Assembly (NCBI GenBank): GCA_024500155.1
Contig: CM044858.1
Coordinates: 30,088,786 to 30,152,785 of the forward strand
Length of the DNA stretch: 64,000 nucleotides
Direction: 5' to 3'
From: Chenopodium formosanum
Lineage: Eukaryota; Streptophyta; Magnoliopsida; Caryophyllales; Amaranthaceae
In this document: positions 33,489 to 43,830 of the stretch, one piece after another
Layout of the letters: each line of letters starts with the position of its first letter
Numbering within the stretch: the first letter of the stretch is position 1
Translations under genes and position numbers: made by a program
Notes under the pieces: generated by a model
What the model was told of the DNA's origin: nothing
The model's input: only the letters and a program-made list of their open reading frames with translations
The model's database searches: none

Positions 33489-34096
33489 CTAGTTTAGTAC
33501 CCGTGCGTTGCACGATAGTGAAAAATAATAAATAATTCATAATACTTTTATATCTTTTAATTTGTTGTTCTTAAATTTTATCTCGCTTTTTTATAAATAA
33601 ATAAAAAAAAGTTTGTTTTATGGAGAATAAATATGTATATAAAAAAATAAATAACATTTTCATAATCTTTATTTTTTTATAAAATTGTTATTATCTAATG
33701 CTACATCATAATATTTACTATGTTACTAAAATATACTAACATGATGGTTAGACAAATTATATTTAATGTTGCATTCTTATATGTTTAGAGTGAAAGCTAA
33801 ATAAACAATATCTATATCTATTAAATATTGTTTTATTGGGATATTCAAAAGTAGTATGGAGTATACAACAATATTGATGCCAAAATCAAGTTTCGAATTT
33901 TTATTTTCATACCTACTTGGTCCTAGTTTTTAGCAAATAAAATGAAAGAGCAAAATAATTAAAAAAAAAATTTAAATAATGATGACATCATACGTGAGTT
34001 TGGAGGGAAAATTTTTAATAAGAATTTGACACATAAGACACTTTAGAGAATTGATGACATCAGCATTTCTGTTTTAGTAATAGTTAATAGAATAGA
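33489..34096 (-). mobile_element. Non-autonomous Helitron, minus strand, 608 bp
   Basis: On the minus strand the 5' end is A|TCTATTCTATTAAC, then ACTAAAACAG. The 3' end has the hairpin CGTGCAACGCACGG followed by GTACTAAACTAG|T. Insertion between A and T, a TC start, a 3' hairpin about 10 nt from the end and a CTAG terminus are the Helitron criteria, all met. No coding capacity. Confidence 0.72.
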
Positions 34097-34115
34097 TTTT
34101 ACTCATTAGAGAAAG

Positions 34116-34117
<2 letters not shown>

Positions 34118-34172
<55 letters not shown>
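34118..34172. repeat. Poly(A) tract of 55 bp
   Basis: Uninterrupted A run just beyond the Helitron. No flanking duplication was found, so it is listed as simple sequence. Confidence 0.9.
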
Positions 34173-34175
<3 letters not shown>

Positions 34176-34238
34176 GGAAAAATATTCGGCACTTAACTTT
34201 TACCTTGATCATTTTTCCAAAAACTAGTTTAGAACATA

Positions 34239-34530
34239 CTCCCTCCGGTCCCGAATGATAGTCACTTTTGCCATTTTTAGTGACCCAAAATGTTAGTCAC
34301 ATTTGCTTTTTTTCAAGTACCATTAATATTATTTTTTTACCAAAATTCTCTAACATTTGCAAAAATGTTTGTGCAAATCTAACTTTCCCATGTACGTTAA
34401 TTACTTTCTCTCTCTACTTTTTTGCATACCCAACGTAAATTTACTTTTTCAATATACTTTCTTTAATTCTCCTTAATTCCCGTAATTTTTCTTCAAAAGT
34501 GACTATCATTCGGGGCCGGATCGGAGGGAG
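34239..34530. mobile_element. Stowaway-like MITE, 292 bp
   Basis: Well-preserved inverted ends CTCCCTCCGGTCCCGAATGA and TCATTCGGGGCCGGATCG, then GAGGGAG, are flanked by TA. The subterminal AGTCACTTTTG/AAAAGTGACT is also inverted. Confidence 0.92.
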
Positions 34531-34764
34531 TATTATAATTTGGTCACGTTTGTTACGTTTTGTTTTAAAGTTTATTGCTAGTATTTTAAAGTTTAAAATA
34601 GTATATCTTGTCTCTAAAAGTTAGGGCTTAAACTATACGGAGATTGTGGAGTTAGCATTTCACAGTGCTTTCTAACTTCTTAATGATCAAAATTCTTTTT
34701 TAAGCGTACAGTGATCATAACACTAACGGAGTATTACATAAAGTTGTACGATACTCTCTAATAA

Positions 34765-35207
34765 GGGCATGTTCTTTTCAGCTTATTTTCAGTTCTGTTC
34801 AGCTCTAATTAGTTCAGTTCGATCAATCCGTAGTATTTACCAATTTACGAGATAAGTGAACATTTTTATACAAAAATAAAAAAATAAAAAAAAATAATAA
34901 TAAAAAAAAAGTATATAGAAATGATTAGCATAAACATACATTGTACAGTAATTATTTTCACCATTACCTATTTACCTTTACAACTTAACATCAATTATAC
35001 TTTTTCCATCACACCATTTTGTTTCTAAACATATCTAACAATCATGCTAATTAAGAACTTAATCTCATTTCACATGGAAGTAGCTGACACATTGTCTTGA
35101 TCAATTAATGACTATTAATCCAAGATTTTCAAAGTTAAACTCATGATGTAATATTAATCTTACAATTTTCATAAAGCAGATTATAATTAGGAAAAGAGAA
35201 CATACCC
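34765..35207 (-). mobile_element. Tourist-like MITE, 443 bp
   Basis: Ends GGGCATGTTCTT and AAGAGAACATACCC are inverted and flanked by TAA (34762-34764, 35208-35210). TTCAG-type repeats lie near the left end; the interior is longer than in other members and AT-rich. Confidence 0.8.
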
Positions 35208-35551
35208 TAACATCACCAATTACAAGAGCATTATATGGCAAAATCCACTAGAAAAGTAGTTGTAGATAGAGTTGATTATACAGGGTATGTTCGTAGAGGT
35301 TGGCTAAATAAATGATACGTAGTATTATACTATTATAAACAGTACATAGAATATTGAAGAGTTAATCCTATTCAATACAATTAATTGTGAATCGGTGAAT
35401 TCACTATGGACATACTAGTACATACACTACTCAGAGTTGTACTATTAACTATTTAGTCATCATTCACATGATTTTTGTAATGGACAATCAAATTAATCAA
35501 AATTAAACTGTGTAACATTACGGGATGAACATCGTCCATTGACCATTATAA

Positions 35552-35745
35552 GGCCCCGTTCTTTAGAGCAACTTAGCTCTGCTCTGCCGAGTCTTGCTCT
35601 GCTCTGCTCTATTGAAAAATAATAATTAATATTGAATTATTATAATAATAATAATTAATATTTAATTAGAATAATAGATAATTAATATTTAATAATTATA
35701 ATAATAATAAATAATATTTTATATAGTGATAATAATAGTAATAGA

Positions 35746-35797
<52 letters not shown>

Positions 35798-36077
35798 GCA
35801 ACAACAACAACAACAATAATAATAATAATTATTATAATTATAATTATAATTATAATAATAATAATATAATAATGCATAAAATTAATAATAATAATAATAA
35901 TAATAATTGATTTTTTAATTAAAATTAATATTTAAAGATACTAACTAATATTGAAAGATAATTATAATTAATAATAATAAGTAATTAATATTTAATAATA
36001 ATATTTAATGATTATAATAATAATGCAATAATAGTAAGAGTGATAATAATAATAATAATGCAGTAATAATAATAAAA

Positions 36078-36112
<35 letters not shown>

Positions 36113-36114
36113 CA

Positions 36115-36172
<58 letters not shown>

Positions 36173-36295
36173 CAACAACAACAACAATAATAACAATGAA
36201 ATTTGCTCTGCTTGACTCGGCACAGCTCTACTCTGCTAAGATCTGCTCTGCTCTGCTGACTCCTGCTCTACCCAAAAGCTTAAAAGAACAGGGCC
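35552..36295 (+). mobile_element. Tourist-like element with GCTCT repeats and an AAT microsatellite core, 744 bp
   Basis: Inverted ends GGCCCCGTTCTTT and TAAAAGAACAGGGCC lie between TAA copies (35549-35551, 36296-36298). Subterminal tracts are CTCTG/GCTCT pentamers on both sides, in the same strand sense. The centre is AAT/AAC microsatellite over about 600 bp. A TGCCGAGTC motif is inverted between the two arms. The Leu/Tyr repeat frames on the minus strand are artefacts of the microsatellite. Confidence 0.85.
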
Positions 36296-36370
36296 TAAGT
36301 ATGTAATCGATGCCAAGAATAAATTTTAGTAAAATAAAAGTAATTTGGCATGTTGTCCTTGTCATACAGT

Positions 36371-37974
36371 TAGAGGTGTCAAACCCGAACCGACCCGAAA
36401 AAAATTATCCATTTCGAACTGTAACCGATCCAATTTGATCCGAGAAATTCAAGACCCAAACTCGAAATGTAACCGAACTGAACTCAACCCGAATCCGAAC
36501 TTGACCCGATCTGAACTTAACCCGGCACCAATTTGATCCGACCTGAACTCAACCTGAATCCGATTTGACCCGATTTGAACTCAAACCGAACCGATTTGAC
36601 CCGACCTGAGCTCAACCCGATCCGAAATTGACCCGAAAAATAACTGATCAGATCCGATCTTTTTTGACCCGAACTGATATTAACCCGACCCGATTTTAAC
36701 TCGATTTGATTTTTACCCGATCTGAATTTAACCTGACCATAATTGATTATTGACCTTTTTATTCAAGTTCTTATACTATATATTTACTAATTATTAATAA
36801 GTTAACTTTTTTACTACAAAAAAATAGTCTGAAGTCTTAAGTTTACTACAAACCCATCACGTGAGACAATCTAACCAAAAAGTAGGTGGAGTCCATATAA
36901 AGAGCACTCTCTTCCTATCTCTCTCCTTTTTTCTCTCTCTACCATGTGGTTTTAGAACATTTTAATCATTGTTATGTATTTACAAATACATAACATTCCT
37001 TCATTACTACTTCCTCTATCCTAGAATTATAGGCATTATACATCGTACGGTTATATACACATTACATACATATGCAATGATTTATGCGCAAATAAAAAGA
37101 ATGTACATCGTAACAATTAATTAACTATCAATATGTATAATGACAAGTTTTTAATATAAAAATTGAATTAGTAATAAAGTAATTCTAACAACTCTAACAA
37201 ATATCTTATACAAATTGAATTAGTAATAAACTAAACTAATAGTACAGAAGTCATAACCTCGTAAGATTGTACAATTGATGAAGAGTTGTAACCTTGTAAT
37301 AACCTTAAAAAATTGATATTCTTTTTTGTATATATCACCATATGTAACTATTACTCGTCAATATATCACTAGCTCGGTCTCACTTATATAGGTATGATAA
37401 GTTATCGATAATTATTCAATCTCAATTTTCCTTTAAGATAAAAATTATATATAACTTGATCAAATGAGAAAACTAAAACTTCGTGCTTCTTAATTAATAA
37501 TCATATTAAACCAATAATAAGGTAAAAACTCAATAATATCTCTAGATTAAAAATAACCTTATTTGGATATGAATTTGGGCTCGACCAAAATTCAGCCAAG
37601 CACAAAAAGGAATTGAATTGAAACTGACCATTTAATGAATCAACGGATCAACCTTATCTTAATCAAACCGAACTTGACCGAACCAAAATCATCCGAACCG
37701 AAATCAACCCGACCCAAATTCATCCGACCCGAAGTTATCCGTTTAAACCCGTTTTAAAGCCGATCCAAATTTATCCGAACTGAAAGTGAACCGATCTGGA
37801 GTTGACCCGACCCATATCCGACCCAGACTCGATAGACCCTGACCCGAATTTGACCCGATCCGACCCGATTCGAGTTAAAAGGATAATTTTGATCCGAACA
37901 TATCCGACCCGAACAGACCCGACCCAAACAGACCCGACCCAAACTCCATCCGGTTATCCGAATTGACACCTCTA
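36371..37974. mobile_element. Non-autonomous hAT-like element rich in CCGAACC blocks, 1604 bp
   Basis: The exact 8-bp duplication CATACAGT lies at 36363-36370 and 37975-37982. Inverted ends are TAGAGGTGTCAAA and TTGACACCTCTA. Both arms (about 36371-36740 and 37600-37974) are degenerate GACCCGA/CCGAACC blocks; the middle is AT-rich. Same design as 12672-14119. No transposase. Confidence 0.88.
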
Positions 37975-38182
37975 CATACAGTACAGTACTCCCCTATAAA
38001 AGTGTTGCTCATTAAACATGATTGGGTTTTGGCATGCACATAGGAGAATGACCTGGAGTTCGGTGGTACATTTTCTGTCTCTTAATGATATAGTGGTACA
38101 TTTTTGTATACTACTATGCATGTATAATGTACCATTAAAGTATTGTCTGAATAGTATTTTTTGTGTATCATTATTATGTGTT

Positions 38183-39513
38183 TTTTTTTGGTGAGAAATA
38201 TCATATTAATTAATTAGGATGTGGAATAACCACCAAACATACAACCAATTTTCTCCCCTCAGTAGGGGTCAAAATAAGGTGGCACAACACCCACATACAT
38301 CCTAGTAGGACTAATAGTAGCAAAGTTAGAGTTAGAGAGAACATCATCCAAAAGAAGGGATGGGGTTAAAAGTACTGCTTTACAAAGTAACATATCAGGG
38401 GTTTCCAGTTGGTTGAGCTGCAAGATTCGATCTGGCTTCCCTTGCTAGTTTTTTGCCTCTTGCACCTTCATCCTTGACACATACAATAGCTTGACCTCTT
38501 GTAGACTTTGGCTTAGGTGCCTGCAAGTAAGAGCAAAATTGTGCAGATCATCAGTTGGAGTGCTATGCTAAGTAATGGCCTTAACACATCTCTGACAATT
38601 TGACAGAATAACAGCTTCATTCCTGTTATTCCTGTTGCACCATTGGAAGGCCATAAGGATGGCCAGACATTCAGCAAGTAGTGGGGAGGTGACCATGACA
38701 TGGGTTGCAATCCTTTGCACCCATGAACCTTGTTGATCTCTGCATATACAAGCTTACCCAGCACTCATTGTTCTTGCATAGTGGAAAGCATCAATGTAAT
38801 TAAATACTATAGCGAGCAATGGTTGGATTACTCATGGTACATAATGGTTTAGCAATAGTATTATCTGGTCAAACAAAAAAGATTCATTGACAACTAACCC
38901 TTTTAGTAGCAGCTGACCACTCTTGAGTGGTAATGTTTTGTTTACCAAACACCCACATATTTCTCCTTAGCCATATTCTTTAGCAGATAGTGGCAAAGGA
39001 GGATCTCCAGTCAAGATTGAAGAGATGGTGGTTAGAGGAGTCCTTAACGTTGCTGGTAAACCAAATAGGGAAAGGTGCAAAGAAGAAGTGTTGGTTATAG
39101 GGAATGTCTAGCCATATCTCGGAAGCTCTAAGGCAATCTCGCTCTCAACACATGGGCTATGGTTTCAGGCTGATTAGGCAGACAGGGCAATAGTCAGAAG
39201 GAATGATCTTCTAGTGGTGGAGGATGGCAGCAGTTGGCAAATATTGCCAAGAACATGACCATAGAAAGTATTTGATGGCTGGTCTCACATTAAGATTCCA
39301 AAAATGATCGGAAATGAAGTTCCTACCTCCCCTAGGATAAGTCTAGTCCCACTTATAGAAATAAGCAGTAGCAGTATAAAAAAAATTCCCCTTTACCCAA
39401 GGAACAGAATGGAAAGTCTTCCCCCTGACTACGAATAGGAATGGCAGAGATGTGAATGTCAATGTGAATGTTGGGAGGGAGTTAAATTTGGATAGAGTCA
39501 AGATCCCAACTGT
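38183..39513 (-). pseudogene. LINE C-terminal part: zinc-binding RT-associated region, RNase H and 3' end
   Basis: The minus strand carries NVRPAIKYFLWSCSWQYLPT then DYCPVC and ETIAHVL in neighbouring frames, the zf-RVT pattern. Further on, around 38690-38540, LLAECLAILMAFQWCNRNNR is an RNase H-like segment. A poly(A) tail is seen as T run 38182-38190. All frames are interrupted. It is the 3' portion of the LINE whose RT lies at 42376-43830. Confidence 0.8.
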
Positions 39514-39516
39514 TAT

Positions 39517-40750
39517 CACTAGTAGAAAATAGTAAATGGCAAGCGATTCAAAAACCTAATGGGAAGCGGTTTTTGAACCGCTTGCACTTGGGGGGCTTGT
39601 CATTGTCCATTTAAATGGCAAGCGGTTCAAAATCGCTTCCCATTTTAAGGTAATGATGACAAGCGGTTTTGCTCCGAACCGCTACCCATTATGGCTTAAA
39701 AAAATTATTTTTTTACAGAAATTGATACACAAAAATAAAACATATGTATAAAAATATATATTTCCATTAATAATTAGTTGTAATATTAAATTTTAATATT
39801 TTTTAAAAAAAATTACATTTTAATAAAAATAAAAATAAAAAACTACTGATGTCACCACCGCTCTGCTATTTTGCCACCACCATAACTGACGCCACCACCG
39901 CAATTTGAATCAAACACAGACAAACATAAAAAAAAAAAAATTAGATCAAAAAACGAAAGATCTAAAAACTTAGATCAAAACATGAACGACCTAAAAATTT
40001 AGATTAAAAAAAGAAGAACTATCTAACAAAGAGAAAAACCATAAATCTAACCAATTTTCAACTCAAAAGCTGCAAAAAAAACCATAATCTAACCGATTCA
40101 AAGCAAAACATAATCTAACAGCCTAGAAATTCATATAGAAGATGAAATTTGAAGGGAAAAAAAACTAGGTCGAAATTCTTACCATAAACTTAGATATGAA
40201 AATTAGTTGATCGTTGGGTTGATTGATGTGGGCTGCTTGTGGGAGCTCGGTGTGGGCTGCTCGGTGGTGCTCGGCGTCAGTGGTTGTTGTGGTCGGTGAG
40301 GGTATGGGTTGCTCAGTGGTGCTTGACGTCAGTGGTTGTTGTCGGTGATAAGACGAGAGAGGAAAGGCGATGAGAGAGGAAAGGAGATGAGAGAAGAAAG
40401 AGAAGGAGATGAGAGAAGAAAGAGGACGTGAGGGGAGAGAGGAAAGAGAAGTGAGGTGTGAGGATGGAGTGAAAACTAAAAAATGAAAGGAGAGAGAGCG
40501 TGAGAAATGAGGGGAGAGGGGATAAAGGAGAGAGAAGAAGGAGGCGTAGGATGGGGTTTTAATTTTTAGGGTTTTTTTAGTAAATGGCAAGCGGTTCAAT
40601 GTTTAAATCGTTTGCCATTTACATTTTTGAAAGTGGTTCATCCAAAACCGCTTGCCATTTGCTTATTCCATTTTTTTTTGGTGTTTTTGGAAGCGGAAGT
40701 CAATAACCAATTGCCATTTGCGGCTGTCCGTTTAGTTTTTTCTATTAGTG
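39517..40750. mobile_element. Non-autonomous CACTA (En/Spm-type) element, 1234 bp
   Basis: Ends CACTAGTAGAAAA and TTTTTTCTATTAGTG are inverted, with the 3-bp duplication TAT at 39514-39516 and 40751-40753. About 200 bp at each end is filled with direct and inverted copies of GGCAAGCGGTT and GAACCGCTTGCC, the subterminal arrays typical of CACTA elements. The centre contains Ser/Leu-rich open frames and no transposase. It splits the LINE. Confidence 0.88.
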
Positions 40751-40860
40751 TATCTTTGATGATTGTGTTTAATTTCTCGCCTTGTTGGTGAGGGAGAAGG
40801 GGGCCAGCAATAAGGCTTTTAAGAGCCCTAACCCAGACCAATTATCAAACCATAGGGAAC
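40751..40860 (-). pseudogene. LINE fragment between two nested insertions
   Basis: The minus strand reads SLWFDNWSGLG and LKALIAGPLLPHQQ in overlapping frames, resembling the W-D-W segment between RT and the zinc region of plant LINEs. It lies between the CACTA element and the hAT-like element and continues the LINE in order. Confidence 0.65.
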
Positions 40861-42375
40861 TAGAGATGGCAATGGGTCGGATTTGGACCAGATCCGACTG
40901 GATCTAGATCCAGATCCATTTTTGTACCCAGGATCCAGATCAGTCAGGTATGGAAAAGGGAGATCCATATCCATATCCGTTGGATCTTATGGATCCCGGT
41001 CCAAAACGGATCCTAAATGGTTCTGACACATATTAAAATAAAGGAAAAATTGCAAGAAACCACTTTTTATAACACCTTTTTTGTGAAAAAACACCTTATA
41101 TAAATTTTCTTGTGAAATCACACCTAAAACTACTTTTTTTTTTTTTTGCGAAGTTACACCTTAACCCGGTTTCCGGTGTTAAACTGTTTTCAGGCATGGA
41201 CTCTCACGTGAGTCGCACATGGTCCCGATATAAACCCCTCTTTCTTATTTTTTTCTCCTTTTTCCCTCCAATTGAACTTTATCTCTCCTCTATTCTTCCA
41301 ACCAAGCCTCAATTACTCTCCATCGAAGAAAAAAACTCCATTGTTGAGCTCAAATTATTGTAATTAACCTAATTTCGAAGCTAGTAAGTTGTTTTAATTA
41401 ATGAAATTGCTTGTTAATTTTTGCTAGGTTTTCAAATTTTCATATATTAGGGTTTGTAATTGGAAATTAGGGTTGCTATTTTGGGACTGATGCATGTCAA
41501 TTAATGTGTTTAGGATGAAATTAGCAATAATTTTGAGGGGCCAATGTGTTTAGGATGTCCACCAATGTGGTCTTTGATTCCTTTTTTTTCCTGTATGTGC
41601 TTGCAATATTGGAATTCAATGGAGAAAGGGGGGAGGAGGTGGGGTGGAGTTTTTGGGTTGATGGGGGTGAATTAACAAGGTTGGAATTTTCATGGGAGTA
41701 GATTTATTGGATGAGATGGTGTTGGTGAGAGTGGTAGTGAATTGGTAGTGGCGGCGACGTGGTGTTGGTGGGTATGGCAGTGAGGTGGTGGTGGTGGCGG
41801 TGAGGGAAAGGGGAAAAATTTAAAAGAAGGTGGTTTTATGAGATCATGTGACCCACACGTGCAAAGTTAACGCTAAAAAACAAGTCTAACACCGGAAACC
41901 AGCTTAAGGTGTTATTTCGCAAAAAAAAAAAAAAAAAGTGGTTTTAGGTGTGCTTTTCCAAGAAAATTTTTGTAAGGTGTTTTTTTTTTTTTTAAAAAAA
42001 AAGGTATTATAAAAGGTGGGTTTTTGCAATTTTTCCTAAAATAAAATTAAAAAGAAAATAAAACAAAAATAAATCATGCAAACTGTGAGTCAGTATGACT
42101 AAAGGAACAATAAGGGAAATAATATGAATAGTGATGTAACATATTGTGGAAAAGGCCTAAGTTTAAAAATAAACTTTTTTTTTTAAAAAAAAAATAGCAA
42201 GTAAACGGATCTGAATACGGGTTTTTTTGTTAGACCCATATATAGATCCGTTTTATAGCTTAGGATTCGAATTCGACCCATATCCGTCAGGTCCAAAATT
42301 TTAAGACATATCTGTAAAAAAACGGATATGGATCCACGGATCCGGATCGAGTACGGATCCATTACCATATCCTTA
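40861..42375. mobile_element. Degenerate inverted-end element with GGATCC-rich arms, hosting a Mutator-like element
   Basis: Left end TAGAGATGGCAATGG and right end CCATTACCATATCCTTA are roughly inverted. The arms are rich in ATCCGGATCC-type blocks, similar in design to the hAT-like elements at 12672 and 36371. No clean 8-bp duplication is read, so the hAT assignment is tentative. It contains the element 41043-42036. Confidence 0.55.
41043..42036. mobile_element. Mutator-like non-autonomous element, 994 bp
   Basis: The exact 9-bp duplication TAAAATAAA lies at 41034-41042 and 42037-42045. Long inverted ends of roughly 170-200 bp begin GGAAAAATTGCAAGAAACCA and end GGGTTTTTGCAATTTTTCC. Both include the ACCGGAAACC/GGTTTCCGGTGTTA motif. 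The unique centre (about 41230-41820) has leader-like and G-rich sequence that may be captured host DNA. No transposase. Confidence 0.88.
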
Positions 42376-43830
42376 CATGGAAAAGGTGTCCCCTTTCCCT
42401 ATAGTGCATTGTGTGAAGTGGGCAAAGATATCCCATCCCTTCCTATCATACTCTGCCAAACATGAGAGCCATACTTAAAAGGAGTGGAAATAGCTCTCTT
42501 ATAGTATTTCTCTCTAATTATAGTTGAAGCCAAGATGTCATAGTTATGGGTCTTCCAACACAATTTAGCAAGAAGGGTAACATTTTGCAAGTGAGCAGGT
42601 CTAAACCATAGGCCTCGCTTATCCTTTTGGCCACAAAGTTTGGACCAAGCAAGCAGGTGAACTTTATGAGTAGTGGAGGTGGAACCTCATAAAAAATTGG
42701 AGCAGATTTGGTCAATCTTAGAACACACTTTCTTTGGAAGAGCAATAGCCTGCATATAGTATTGGGGGATCGCAGCAAGAGAGGACTTGATTGAATAGCT
42801 CTTCAAGCCTAAGAGAGAGATGAAGACTTCTAAGAAAAAAAAATTCTAGGCTAGGTTGGAGGTGATGATATAGGAAAGTTGGGAGGGAGAAGGTCTCTTG
42901 TTAGTGAGAGGGAAACCCAAGTAAGTTCCCAGATCATCACTAACATGAACATGGAGGGCAACAGAGAAGTCTTGGATTATTTGAATGGAGCAATGTTTAG
43001 AGAAATAGATCTTGCTTTTAGAAGAGTTCATTTTCTTTCCTAAAGCCTCCCAGAAGGTGTTGAGGGTGTCCAACATACTATGGAGGGTAGTCTGAGAAGC
43101 TTCTCCAAACATGAGATGGTCATTAACAAACAGGAGGTGGGAGATAGGAGTACCTCCCCTTTTGAAGTAGAAAGGTCTCCAATCTCCCTCATCACAGGCC
43201 TCTTGAATAAAATAGGAGAGATATTCTATGCAGATTATGAAGATGTAAGGGGATATAGGATCACCCTATCTCAGACCCCTACTAGAAGCTTGAAATTTTC
43301 TAGTGGGTTTCCCATTAACCATAAATTGGAAGGAGGATGAGACAAAGCAATTCATGATTAAGTCACAAGAATCCCTATCAAATCCAATTCTAGCAAGGCA
43401 AAACCTAATGAAAGGCCATTCTAACCTATCATAGGCTTTCAGGCTTTCTCAAGGTTAAATTTCAAAGCAAACCACCTTGTGGCACTCTGTTTGGTTTTAA
43501 TATAGTGAAGGGCAAAAGAAGCAGTAATGTAGTTGTTTTGGCAGCCTCTTCCTGGGAGAAAACTACTTGGTTTGGAGAAATGATTGAGTTTATCTTAGGT
43601 TTGATTCTTTGGACAAGCACTTTTGTGATGATTTTACAGATGATGTTACAGAGACTAATAGGTCTGTATTGCTTGATTGATTAGGGATCCATGGTCTTGG
43701 GAATGAGACAGTTAGAAGTTTGGTTTATATCAGGAAGGACAAAGAGGGAAGAGAAGCAAGATTGGTGAATACAAGCAAGTCCTTCCAGACAGTATGCCAG
43801 TGGTCCTGGTAAAAGAAAGGGTGGATATAA
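42376..43830 (-). pseudogene. LINE reverse transcriptase fragment
   Basis: The minus strand encodes LIPK, then YRPISLCNIICKIITKVL and IISPNQ, the classical plant L1-type RT blocks. It continues with FVNDHLMFGEAS in place of the usual FADD box and KKMNSSKSKIYFS followed by LGTYLGFPL. The catalytic Asp pair is damaged (FVND) and several stops intervene. In active elements this enzyme copies the LINE RNA at the nick. Confidence 0.88.

Larger units (their letters stand above)
38183..43830 (-). mobile_element. LINE (non-LTR retrotransposon), 5'-truncated, split by nested insertions
   Basis: Read on the minus strand from 43830 to 38183, the pieces give RT, a zinc-knuckle region and an RNase H, followed by a T run on the plus strand (38182-38190) that is the poly(A) tail. 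The LINE is interrupted at 42375-40861 and at 40750-39517. A short ATTATGT occurs at both outer borders (about 38172 and 43825), a possible but weak target duplication. Stops occur throughout. Confidence 0.82.

Noticed and set aside
36005..36223. 72-codon frame of Leu and Tyr runs
   Set aside because: Translation of an AAT microsatellite.
40165..40599. 144-codon Ser/Leu-rich minus-strand frame
   Set aside because: Lies inside the non-autonomous CACTA element in purine-rich low-complexity DNA; no domain or homology recognised.
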